Shown one piece after another: positions 1 to 8,060 of a DNA stretch of 64,000 bases. The notes below the pieces were generated by a model that had not been told where the DNA came from, ran no database searches, and worked only from the letters and a program-made list of their open reading frames with translations. The DNA lies in the NCBI RefSeq assembly GCF_042662225.1, contig NZ_JBHSYQ010000016.1, positions 434,001 to 498,000 of the forward strand, read 5' to 3'. The position numbers and the translations under genes were made by a program. Numbering within the stretch: position 1 is the stretch's first letter; every line of letters begins with the position of its first letter. The stretch comes from Nibribacter roseus. Its GTDB lineage: Bacteria > Bacteroidota > Bacteroidia > Cytophagales > Hymenobacteraceae.

Positions 1-1
1 A

Positions 2-2485
2 TTGCAGACGGTAACGGTGGTAGGAAAAATTCCGCCCGGCGAAATGAAGGGAGATACGACCCTATACAACGCCGCTGCCTTTAAAACCGCCCCTGATGCC
101 AGTGCCGAAGACCTGGTACAGAAGATGCCGGGCATTACCATGGCCAACGGAACCCTGCAGGCGCAGGGGGAGGACGTGAAGCAGGTGCTGGTAGACGGCA
201 AACGCTTTTTTAGCGATGACCCTAGCGCCGCCCTCCGCAGCCTGCCCGCCGATGTGATCGCCAGCATCGAAATTTTCGACAAGAAGAGTGACCAAGCCGA
301 ATTCAGCGGCGTGGATGACGGTAACGCGGCCAAAACCATCAACATCGTCACCAAACCAGACAAGCGGAACGGCTACTTCGGAAAAGCCTCGGCTGGGTAC
401 GGCACCGATAATAAATACATGGTGGGCGTGGCCGTCAATTCGTTTGATGGAGACCAGCGCCTCACGCTCACCGGCTTAACGAACAACATCAATATGCTGG
501 ATTTCTCGGTGGGCGAAACGCCCGGCGGCGGCATGCGCGGCCGGCGCCCGCCTATGGGCGGGGGCACTACCTCGGGCCTTATTTCTACTAACACCCTTGG
601 GCTTAATTACAGCGATATGTGGGGCCAAAAAGTGGAAGTGAGCGGAAACTATAAATTCACGAACCGAGGCATCACCAACAACCAATTCAGAATCCAGAAC
701 TACACCCTGCCTTCAGACTCAAATCAGGTGTACACTGAAAGCCGGCTAAGCAGTACCACTAATACAGATCACCAATTAAACTTCCGGCTGAATTATAAGT
801 TGAACGAAAACAACCGGCTACTCATTACCCCCAGCTTGTCGGTGAAGGAAAGCACGGCCGACAACGCGGTTTCCAGCGCCACCTCCAACGCCAACGGCCC
901 CCTGAACCAATCGGATAATACGACGGCCTCCGAAAGCCAATCGCTTACGTTCAACAACAACATCTTGTATAGCCACAACTTTGGCCGCACCAAGCGGTCG
1001 CTTTCGGCCAGTTTGAACACCTCCTACACCACCGTTGACGCGGAGAACCTCTTGCAGGCCAACACCGTCTACTACCGCGGCACGGCTACCAGTTTAGATC
1101 AGAATCTCTTCACAAACCAAGACCGCACCGGCTTTTCCTGGACCGGCGACCTGACCTACAACGAGCCAATAGGAACCTACGGTCAGGGCCAACTGATGTA
1201 TACCGTAGGGAACCAATTCAACGATGCCGACCAGCGGTCGTATGATTTTGACGAGGCCACCGGCACCTACAGTCAGCTGGAACCAAACTTGAGCAACACC
1301 TTTCAGAGCACGTACCTGACCCAGCGCTTCGGTACGGGGTACCAGTTCAACAAAGACGCGTTGCGGGTACGGTTTAATGTGCGGTACCAATTGGCCACGC
1401 TAGACAACGACCAAGTGTACCCTTACGAGAATACCTACACAAGACGGTTTGACAATATCTTGCCCTCGGCCGAAATGAACTATAAATTCTCGGCTACCCA
1501 GAACCTTAATTTCAACTACACCACCAGAACCACAGCCCCCTCGGTAGATCAACTGTCTGAAGCTATTGACAATTCCAATCCGCTGCTGCTGTACCAGGGT
1601 AATTTTGCGTTGCAGCAAAGCTACCAGCACAACATCCGGAGTGGTTTCCGTTATTTCAGCCCAGAAACGAACCGCGTTTTCTTTGTGGGATTGTTTGGGA
1701 GTGTTACCCAGGATTACATTGGCAACAGCATCACCAGAGCCACCACCGAGCCTATTACGCTGGCTAATGGACTGGTGCTGGAGAAAGGCCAGCAGCTGAT
1801 TACGCCGGTCAACTTAGACGGCTTTGTGAACGCGCGTACTTTCTTCCACTTCGGGCAGCCGGTTGATTTCCTGAGTTCAAATTTCGGGCTAAACGGCTCC
1901 GTAGGCTACACCCGCACTCCCGGCTTAACCAACCAAGTACTGAACGTGGCTAGCGCCACCAACGTGGGCGGGGGGCTGAGCCTGAGCAGCAACATCAGTG
2001 AGAAAATAGATTTCAACATCTCTACCAACTCCAGCTACAATTTTGTGCAGAACTCGCTGCAGGGGCAATCTAACAGCAATTACTTCACGCAAAGCACTAA
2101 CCTAAAATACAACTGGATTTTTGGGCCGGGCTTAGTGTACCGCACCGAACTGCACCACCAGTACAACGCCGGTTTATCTGAGGGCTACAACGCCAATTAT
2201 TTGCTTTGGAACATGAGCATCAGCAAAAAACTGTTCCCTAACCAGCAGGGCGAAATAAGCTTGAGCGTAAACGACTTGCTGAACCAGAACGTGAGCGTGC
2301 AGCGTAACATCACGGCCCAATACGTGGAAGATGTGCAGTCCAGCGTGCTGCAGCGGTTCTTCATGCTCACCTTCACCTACAACCTCCGCAACTTCAGCGG
2401 AAGCGCCCCCGCAGAACCAAGCCGCGACCACAACTTCCCTGGCTCGCCACGGGGTGGGGCACCGGGCGGACCGCCGCAGGGGTAA
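2..2485 (+). CDS. TonB-dependent-receptor-like outer membrane beta-barrel protein (5' end outside window)
   Basis: The frame is open from the window edge, so the true start and any signal peptide lie upstream. The visible N-terminus holds a plug-like segment (VLVDGKRFF, then a stretch ending in IFDKKSDQAEFSGVDDG) of the kind found before the large C-terminal barrel in Bacteroidota outer membrane proteins of the OMP_b-brl_3 type. The rest is rich in alternating aromatic and polar strands with many Asn/Ser/Thr turns, and ends in a Gly/Pro-rich tail. The family sits in the outer membrane and handles uptake or export of unknown substrates. No SusD partner follows. A palindromic hairpin begins 21 bp after the stop. 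The substrate cannot be read from the sequence. Confidence 0.85.
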   Translation: MQTVTVVGKIPPGEMKGDTTLYNAAAFKTAPDASAEDLVQKMPGITMANGTLQAQGEDVKQVLVDGKRFFSDDPSAALRSLPADVIASIEIFDKKSDQAEFSGVDDGNAAKTINIVTKPDKRNGYFGKASAGYGTDNKYMVGVAVNSFDGDQRLTLTGLTNNINMLDFSVGETPGGGMRGRRPPMGGGTTSGLISTNTLGLNYSDMWGQKVEVSGNYKFTNRGITNNQFRIQNYTLPSDSNQVYTESRLSSTTNTDHQLNFRLNYKLNENNRLLITPSLSVKESTADNAVSSATSNANGPLNQSDNTTASESQSLTFNNNILYSHNFGRTKRSLSASLNTSYTTVDAENLLQANTVYYRGTATSLDQNLFTNQDRTGFSWTGDLTYNEPIGTYGQGQLMYTVGNQFNDADQRSYDFDEATGTYSQLEPNLSNTFQSTYLTQRFGTGYQFNKDALRVRFNVRYQLATLDNDQVYPYENTYTRRFDNILPSAEMNYKFSATQNLNFNYTTRTTAPSVDQLSEAIDNSNPLLLYQGNFALQQSYQHNIRSGFRYFSPETNRVFFVGLFGSVTQDYIGNSITRATTEPITLANGLVLEKGQQLITPVNLDGFVNARTFFHFGQPVDFLSSNFGLNGSVGYTRTPGLTNQVLNVASATNVGGGLSLSSNISEKIDFNISTNSSYNFVQNSLQGQSNSNYFTQSTNLKYNWIFGPGLVYRTELHHQYNAGLSEGYNANYLLWNMSISKKLFPNQQGEISLSVNDLLNQNVSVQRNITAQYVEDVQSSVLQRFFMLTFTYNLRNFSGSAPAEPSRDHNFPGSPRGGAPGGPPQG

Positions 2486-2506
2486 CATCGCTAACCTAAC
2501 ACAAAC

Positions 2507-2550
2507 TTCCGTTTTTAGCCTATTTTTTGAAAAGAAGGCTAAAAACGGAA
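2507..2550. repeat. Intergenic palindrome copy 1 (perfect 14-bp arms)
   Basis: Arms TTCCGTTTTTAGCC (2507-2520) and GGCTAAAAACGGAA (2537-2550) pair perfectly around a T/A-rich loop. It is a member of the family described in the findings and may also terminate the receptor transcript. Confidence 0.85.
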
Positions 2551-2581
2551 ATTTCTTCCATCCACTTTTTAATACTAATGT

Positions 2582-3291
2582 ATGAAACAGGTAATGGTTC
2601 TGCTGGCCTTTTTACTGGCTGCTAACGGTGCAATGGCACAGATCAACTTAAACAAAAGTAAACAGAGCGTTCTAAGCGGAGTTAATGGTGTTTCTTCTTA
2701 CGAGATAGGGGCTGCCTTGAAAGAGGCCCTTGTCAACGGCGCCTCTAAGGGCTCTGATCTGGCCTCCCAAGTGGACGAATATTTCCGGAATGACGGCATT
2801 AAGATTTTATTTCCCCCGGAAATGCAACAGGTGGAAACCCGCCTTCGGCAACTGGGCATGGGGGCGGAGGTTGACAAGTTCGTGCTTTCCCTGAACCGGG
2901 CCGCCGAAGATGCGGCGAAGGAGGCGAAGCCTATTTTTGTCTCGGCCATACGGCAAATGAATATCCAGGACGGGTATTCCATTTTGAAGGGAGAGCAGGA
3001 TGCCGCCACCCAATACCTGCAGCGCACCACCTCGGCGCAGTTGACAGAGAAGTTCTCGCCCATCATCAAGAATTCCTAACCAAAGTAAACGCCACCCAGC
3101 ACTACGCCAGCCTCATCAATGTCTACAACAAAATTCCGTTGGTGAAGAAAGCAGACCCGGATTTAGAGAGGTACGCCACGCAGAAAGCCATTGAAGGGCT
3201 TTTTGTGTTGGTGGCCAACGAGGAGAAAGCGATCAGGGCCCCCCCCCAGGCCCGCACCTCTGCCTTGTTGAAGAAAGTCTTTGGGCAATAA
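2582..3291 (+). pseudogene. DUF4197 family exported protein, single frameshift near 3071
   Basis: The start ATG at 2582 opens a signal peptide (hydrophobic to about residue 19, ending AMAQ). The body matches the DUF4197 pattern I know: a helical region with NRAAEDAAKEAKPIF, IQDGYSILKG and TAQL-like motifs. The first frame stops at 3077 just after SPIIKN. The missing C-terminus (LTKVNATQHYASLINVYNKIP through LLKKVFGQ) continues in the -1 frame to a TAA at 3289. One lost base, probably an A in the AAGAATT stretch, explains the break. Function of the family is unknown. Whether this is a real pseudogene or a sequencing error cannot be decided here; two similar breaks occur in the next gene. Confidence 0.8.
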
Positions 3292-3483
3292 AAAGCAGAA
3301 AAGCCCCTTGGACAAAATTTGCACCGCCTACTAAGAAGGCATTAACAGAGTCAACCCTGAAAGCATTTTTACCTGTGGGTGGAAATCCTTTTTTTACATT
3401 GCGACCTGCCCGAAATGAAAGGAGCTGGTTCACCTGGCCGTCCGTCCGCTTTAGATGCGCGCTTGTCCGTTTGACTCAATATG

Positions 3484-3540
3484 AACCGTTTTAGGCGGTT
3501 TTTGGCACCTGCTTTGCCTTATCCTTTGCAACCAAGGCAA
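3484..3540 (+). other. Two small hairpins in the 3292-3571 spacer
   Basis: AACCG/CGGTT followed by TTTTT (3484-3503) resembles a weak terminator. TTGCCTT/AAGGCAA (3514-3540) is a second short hairpin just upstream of the next gene. Nothing else stands out in this spacer. Confidence 0.3.
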
Positions 3541-3571
3541 GTAAATTTTTAACCTTTTAAAACAAACGGAT

Positions 3572-3986
3572 ATGAAAAGTTAGTGGTAATGATGATGCTC
3601 GGATTGGCAGTAGCCACCACCTCACAAGCACAGAACGGCCCACAACGCGACAACAGAACAGAGCTAGGCCGCTATGACAGAGGGAACTCCCGCGGCGACC
3701 GATACCTCAAGCCAAACGTGTCGCCGGAGCAAATGGCTACCAAGCGCACCGAAGTGCTACAGCAGAAGCTTGATCTTAACAAGTCGCAGACGAAGAAACT
3801 GCAGGCCCTTAACCTGAAGCACGCCCAGCAGGTGCAGGCTCTCCGCGGCCAGTTGGCCAAGGGCGGGGAGAGCAGATGCAGCGCCTGAGAGCCGACTGGG
3901 ACAAGGAGTTCAAGAAAATAGCCAGCAAGAAACAATACGCGCAATACGAGCTAGAGAAGAAGCAAAATGAAAGGCAAACAACATAG
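3572..3986 (+). pseudogene. Spy/CpxP-like exported protein with two frameshifts
   Basis: ATG at 3572 is followed by AAA AGT TAG. Adding one A to the AAAA run restores MKKLVVMMMLGLAVATTSQAQ, a clear signal peptide. The frame then runs through a charged helical region (VLQQKLDLNKSQTKKLQALN) typical of small periplasmic Spy/CpxP-like proteins and stops at 3886. Adding one G to the GGGG run at 3865 restores a C-terminus with RLRADWDKEFKKIASKKQYAQYE, ending at 3984-3986. Both lesions are single-base losses in homopolymers, which points to sequencing error as much as decay. The repaired length is about 137 residues. The family role in envelope stress is inferred only from the general architecture. 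Confidence 0.7.
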
Positions 3987-4049
3987 TTGTTACATGTAGC
4001 TGCTTTGAAATTAGAAGCTGTAGCACATAAGCTGGTTTGGATTAAGAAA

Positions 4050-4096
4050 ATCAGATACCAGTATAAATACACTGTATTTTGATACTGGTATCTGAT
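4050..4096. repeat. Long hairpin with perfect 15-bp arms
   Basis: ATCAGATACCAGTAT (4050-4064) pairs perfectly with 4082-4096. An inner stem AAATAC/GTATTT (4065-4079) nests inside it. It lies between the Spy-like gene and the DUF6515 gene and could be a terminator or a structured leader. Confidence 0.7.
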
Positions 4097-4193
4097 ATAT
4101 ACCTTCTCCTCCCCCATAGAGCAAGGAATTAAAACTTTATCCTTTCTAGTTATCAAAGGGATGAAATGAATTTTAAAATTAATTTCAATAGAC

Positions 4194-4817
4194 ATGAAAA
4201 CGACAATTCTGATGTCCATTATTCTTACTGCCGCGTTGGCAATGACGGGGGAGGATTTACTCGCCCAGAACAGAAGAGATAGGAAGGCGGAGAAACTGGT
4301 CGCAGCTAATCGCAGGGCTCCAAAAAAAGTTGTAGTCGCGAGAAGACACGTCAGAAAGGTGGTGGTGAGAAAAGCCCATACGCGTTACGTTGGAATGCCT
4401 AGGTGGGGCGCAAAAGTCACTGCGCTGCCTGCCTCCTTTGTAACCATCAGTTTTGGGGACAGTCAGTTCTTCTACCATAATGGAGTTTACTACTCACGGC
4501 GCAACGGTGTTTATGTTGTAACGCGCCCAGTGAGGGGGGTAAGGGTACAAATGCTGCCTGTTGGATTCAGAGCTGTCCCAATCGGCCCTAGGACTTACTA
4601 CTATTATTACGGAACGTACTACCTCAAGGCAGCTAACACGGATGATTACATTGTGGTGAATCCCCCAGAGGGTGCAGTAGTGGATGCATTGCCGGAGGGA
4701 TACGAAATCAAGGTTGTGGACGGCAATGAGTACTACTTCCTGGATGGTGTCTATTATGCTGAAGTGGATGCCCCTGAATTTGAAGACAGAATCGGCTATC
4801 AGGTTGTGACTTTTTAA
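4194..4817 (+). CDS. DUF6515 family exported protein
   Basis: A 207-residue protein with a signal peptide (hydrophobic residues 4-20, cleavage near LLAQ), then a very basic stretch (residues 26-62, many Arg/Lys/Val), then three imperfect repeats. Each repeat has the form LPxGF or LPxGY followed by a short strand and a YYY-x-GxYY motif (FFYHNGVYY, YYYYYGTYY, YYFLDGVYY). This is the layout of DUF6515. The function of the family is unknown. The repeats look like small beta modules exposed in the periplasm or at the surface. The gene stands alone between two hairpin-bearing spacers. Confidence 0.75.
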   Translation: MKTTILMSIILTAALAMTGEDLLAQNRRDRKAEKLVAANRRAPKKVVVARRHVRKVVVRKAHTRYVGMPRWGAKVTALPASFVTISFGDSQFFYHNGVYYSRRNGVYVVTRPVRGVRVQMLPVGFRAVPIGPRTYYYYYGTYYLKAANTDDYIVVNPPEGAVVDALPEGYEIKVVDGNEYYFLDGVYYAEVDAPEFEDRIGYQVVTF

Positions 4818-5066
4818 TACAGGATTCCACTGCGCTCCTTTTGCCGAATGGGCCTGTTTAAGCAATGGTATACCATTACTTTTAAATGCCTATACATTTA
4901 GAACACTATGTGCTGGAAGAAAACTAGTTTAACAAAGGTTTTGTCAACCTCATCCCCGCATTTGTCCCCCTCACTTGCTTTTATCTGTTGCGCTTTCCTT
5001 TAAATAACAATTTTTGCTCACCAGTGAAGAGAATCCTTTTTCTTAAACCATAAAATAAAAATTAAC

Positions 5067-5447
5067 ATGAAACAATTAATCATCATGGCAGTTATAGTGC
5101 TGTCAGCTTTCGGAACCAGTATAGCCCAGCAAGGGCCAGGCAACAGACAAAGAATGACTGAGGAACAGCGTGTAGAGCAAACTATTTCTAACCTGAAACA
5201 GAAAGTAACCTTGTCAGATAGCCAATGGAGTGACCTTCGGGTGATTTATACTGATTTTTACAAAGAGTCAGCGGCAATGCGCGGGCAGAGTGGCACCCGT
5301 CCTGATCCTGAGCAAATGAAAAAGCTGCAAGAGAATAAGAATGCTAAAATAAAAGCCCTGGTTGGAGAAGAAAATTTCAAGAAAATTCAGGAAGCAGAAC
5401 GAAATAACATGGGAGGTGCCAGGTCTCGTGGAGCCAGAAAGGGCTAA
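5067..5447 (+). CDS. Small exported Spy/CpxP-like helical protein
   Basis: 126 residues: signal peptide (MKQLIIMAVIVLSAFGTSIAQ), then a charged, largely helical body with NLKQKVTLSDSQWSDLRVIYTDFY and a later KLQENKNAKIKALVGEENFKKI segment, then a Gly/Arg-rich tail. The 'xLSxxQ...' helix followed by 'I..LxxEQ..k' resembles LTXXQ/Spy proteins, which are periplasmic chaperone-like or stress proteins. Assignment to the superfamily is inference from pattern. A strong hairpin follows the stop, so it is probably monocistronic. Confidence 0.65.
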   Translation: MKQLIIMAVIVLSAFGTSIAQQGPGNRQRMTEEQRVEQTISNLKQKVTLSDSQWSDLRVIYTDFYKESAAMRGQSGTRPDPEQMKKLQENKNAKIKALVGEENFKKIQEAERNNMGGARSRGARKG

Positions 5448-5479
5448 TAATCAAGTTTAGAGACACAAATAATTATTCC

Positions 5480-5545
5480 AGCGGGCGCAAAATTCTTTAT
5501 AGGCTTCATCAATTTGCCTTTAAGGAATATGCGCCCGCTATTTTA
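5480..5545 (+). terminator. Extended hairpin terminator after the Spy-like gene
   Basis: AGCGGGCGCA (5480-5489) pairs with TGCGCCCGCT (5530-5539). The interior (ATTC..GGC / GCC..GAAT) also pairs imperfectly, and a T-rich ATTTTATTT follows. It is 33 bp beyond the stop at 5447. Confidence 0.65.
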
Positions 5546-5659
5546 TTTATGAGCCGAGAAGCCAAAATATAGACCTTGGCACCTACTTTTATTCAAGTCA
5601 TATCCTCTAACTTGCCCCTGACAGAGGCAACAAGTTGAAGAAAGAATTGTACCATAGGA

Positions 5660-5971
5660 TTGGGTAACTATTTTAATAGAGAAGACAAAGGTAAGCAGTT
5701 GGTGTGGCAATTAGATGCTGGCACCGCCTATACCAAAGACCAGAAGAAAGAACCGGGTGCGTTTATGGCTTCCTGCTATATAGAGCCAACGCTGTACGTG
5801 CGCAAAGTATCTGAGGCGTGGCTAGAGTTTCCCGAGCTGGTGATGGCGTTGCCTGAGTTCGCAAAGGAGAACGAATATAACCACCGAAATATGTTACATG
5901 TAGAGCTCAAGCCTTACGGTAAAAGCATGGTGCAGACCAAGGTAACTGTTGCATTGCACCAGATATTCTAA
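5660..5971 (+). CDS. Unrecognised reading frame, probably lacking its N-terminus
   Basis: The frame is open from 5639 and has no ATG near its beginning; TTG at 5660 is the only early start-like codon. The 103-residue product (from GNYFNREDKGKQLVWQLD to KVTVALHQIF) has the composition of real coding DNA, but I do not recognise it. There is no signal peptide or membrane segment. It may be the 3' remnant of a larger gene, or a gene whose 5' part is displaced by a frameshift like those at 3-4 kb. Neighbours are unrelated exported proteins. Confidence 0.4.
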   Translation: MGNYFNREDKGKQLVWQLDAGTAYTKDQKKEPGAFMASCYIEPTLYVRKVSEAWLEFPELVMALPEFAKENEYNHRNMLHVELKPYGKSMVQTKVTVALHQIF

Positions 5972-6645
5972 AAAATCTCATACTCTTTTATGCTATCTTC
6001 TATTTAAATTTTCTGATCCTCAGTAGCCACGGTGTTAGTACCTGACGATGGAAGAACAAAGAAACTGATCAAAACGCCTTGCCGGTATTATATTCTTAAA
6101 AAGACATTTCTCTATAACTTCGTTTGATGGTTTTGGTGGTTTAATATACATAATCTTAATTAAAAAAGATGTGGAGAACCCACTGTTACACTTAAAACAA
6201 CAAAAGATCAAGCAAGCAGGGCATCTTCACATTTCGAATCTGGGTGTTCAGTTGCTGAGGCTTTTTGGGGATCTGGTAGATATATTTTAAAAAGGCAAAA
6301 AAAGTTACATAGCAATATTGGCTCCTAAGCCAATATTGCTATGTAACTTTTTTTGCCTACAACTGTATATTTCAAAAGTCTACTAAGAAAAGATTAATCT
6401 TAAGACGATCTTGAATAATTCTAAATCAATAATCCAAAACATGATTTCCTATATGCGGTAAACTGTGTAATACTCTTTTCGTGGTGAATTTAGAAAAATG
6501 AGAGAAAAATCTTTTGAGAATATATTTCTACTCTTAAGGGATTTAACTCTACAAACTCTCAAATAAAACCAATACTTTGATTCTTAATAACTGATTTTAG
6601 CTTCTACAATTAAGCTTTTGGTTTGAATTTATAATATGGCACAAA
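5972..6645. other. AT-rich spacer with no gene seen
   Basis: About 670 bp without a convincing frame. It holds one outstanding 30-bp-arm hairpin (6294-6357), listed separately. The part next to 6646 should carry the promoter of the following barrel gene, but no clear TAnnTTTG box was found. Confidence 0.6.
6294..6357. repeat. Perfect 30-bp inverted repeat with 4-nt loop
   Basis: The left arm 6294-6323 (starting GGCAAAAAAAGTTACATAGC) is the exact reverse complement of 6328-6357. The loop is CCTA. The A-run on one side and T-run on the other would make it a bidirectional terminator, but no gene ends close by. Confidence 0.9.
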
Positions 6646-7305
6646 ATGAAAAACACAATAAAAAAAGCTAGTTTAGTAGTAGTGGCAGTAATTACACTTA
6701 GTGTATTCTCCACTTCTTTAGTCCTCGCTCAAAGTTCTGATTTCTATGAAAAATTAAAATTTGGCGTAAAAGGAGGTTTAAACGTGACGAGTATGAATGA
6801 CGAAGACCGGGTACCAGATGCCAAGGTCACACCTCGGATAGGATTTCATCTTGGAGTGTTAGCTCATTATGATTGGAATGATAAATGGGCCATTCAGCCA
6901 GAAGTGGTGTATTCTAAAGAAGGAGCTAAATATGACTTCCCTGGTTCACCAGAAATTCCGTTCGAATACCGAGGCAAAACTGATATAAACCTCATAAACA
7001 TTCCTATTTTAGTTCAATATAAAATTGGTTCGCAATTTAGAATACAAACGGGACCGCAAACAGGATTGATTATTAATGCTAATTTTGAGGATGCCAATGA
7101 TAAAAACAATGAATCTAGGAAACTTGATATCCAAAGAGTTAATCTTACTTGGGCCATTGGATTCGGATATTTAACTAAATCTGGATTAGGTTTTGATGCT
7201 CGTTATAATGTAGGAATCACTAATATTTATCCAGATGAAGTCTATCCTGGGCAATCTTTACGTACTCGTGCTGGGCAGTTTGGAATTTTCTACCAGTTCA
7301 AGTAA
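6646..7305 (+). CDS. PorT-like outer membrane beta-barrel protein
   Basis: 219 residues. A signal peptide (residues 1-29, with VVVAVITLSVFSTSLVLAQ) precedes an eight-strand-type barrel: FGVKGGLNVTSMN at the N-terminus, repeated blocks of alternating hydrophobic residues, IQPEVVYSKEGA, INIPILVQYKIG, IQTGPQTGLII, and a final strand ending in GQFGIFYQFK with the C-terminal aromatic-containing strand of outer membrane proteins. This is the OMP_b-brl_2/PorT-like family common in Bacteroidota. Role unknown beyond outer membrane location. A good terminator follows, so it is monocistronic. Confidence 0.8.
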   Translation: MKNTIKKASLVVVAVITLSVFSTSLVLAQSSDFYEKLKFGVKGGLNVTSMNDEDRVPDAKVTPRIGFHLGVLAHYDWNDKWAIQPEVVYSKEGAKYDFPGSPEIPFEYRGKTDINLINIPILVQYKIGSQFRIQTGPQTGLIINANFEDANDKNNESRKLDIQRVNLTWAIGFGYLTKSGLGFDARYNVGITNIYPDEVYPGQSLRTRAGQFGIFYQFK

Positions 7306-7326
7306 TTGAATCTCCTACACATTACA

Positions 7327-7358
7327 AGGAACCCTACAATTTTGGGTTCCTTTTTTTA
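7327..7358 (+). terminator. Rho-independent terminator of the barrel gene
   Basis: AAGGAACCC (7327-7335) pairs with GGGTTCCTT (7344-7352), followed by a T-run. It lies 22 bp after the stop at 7305. Confidence 0.85.
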
Positions 7359-8033
7359 TTCTACATTTCTACTGGCAGAAACTAGTCCAGCCTAAAAGGT
7401 TTATTTTTCTTATACCAATGAATCTAAATCTTCAACATCCAAACAATCTATATTGTTGTGGATGTTTTGCCTACAAATTGAAATTAAGTCCTAGCTTCTA
7501 ATTTTTTACTGTTAAGGAAAAGGAAGTTTATTATTTCCTTTCTGTGAATCCCCCCAAGCGCGCATGGTATCGAGTAGGCATAGTCTAATCAGCCATTGGG
7601 GGGTAATGTAATTCTAAACAATTATAGGTTGAGTGTCTAATACTTATCTACCTATTGGTTTATTTTTGTACATGTTAGGCAATTCCATAGTCAACATCTT
7701 AGCAGTATTGCCAAACTCCTTGGCTAATTCTTTTAAGCGTCAATAAGCCTTATCTTGAAGGGCTAAGAGAAACACTGTCTCCATTTCCTTTCTATGGATT
7801 CAAGGATATCTTATAACGTTCTACTATTCCTCCTGAGCTCAACGCTGTTGTGGTTTCCCATAGTTGTACTTCTTAATATACTTTATGAATCAGTAACAAA
7901 GGCATAAGGGTTCTCTTTGATAACCGAAGAAACAAGGCTACCCGCTGGTGGATTTTTCTGGTTGACAACACCTTCCTCGTGAAAAGATTTTGCTCCCAGA
8001 GCATCTATTTTCTAATTATTTAAATTTAGACAA
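7359..8033. other. Spacer upstream of purL, mostly without genes
   Basis: About 675 bp. Seen here: a CCCCCCAA...TTGGGGGG inverted pair (7550-7557 / 7596-7603), and on the minus strand a short coding-like remnant (7644-7784). Nothing else is supported. Confidence 0.5.
7644..7784 (-). pseudogene. Possible decayed coding remnant
   Basis: On the minus strand an ATG at 7784 starts METVFLLALQDKAY, hits an in-frame TGA, then continues RLKELAKEFGNTAKMLTMEL to a TAA at 7644. Just upstream in another frame is WETTTALSSGGIVERYKIS. The composition is protein-like, and it may be a piece of a lost mobile-element or DNA-binding gene. I do not recognise the family. Confidence 0.25.
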
Positions 8034-8041
8034 TAACTTTG
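8034..8041 (+). promoter_or_regulatory. Candidate -7 box of the purL promoter
   Basis: TAACTTTG matches the Bacteroidota TAnnTTTG -7 element and lies 20 bp before the chosen purL ATG. No good -33 TTTG was found. Confidence 0.4.
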
Positions 8042-8060
8042 GGCCTTGAACAAAAGCAGC

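Noticed and set aside
3466..3503. GTTTTAGGC near 3488 as another family palindrome
   Set aside because: Only one half is present; the opposite arm does not exist.
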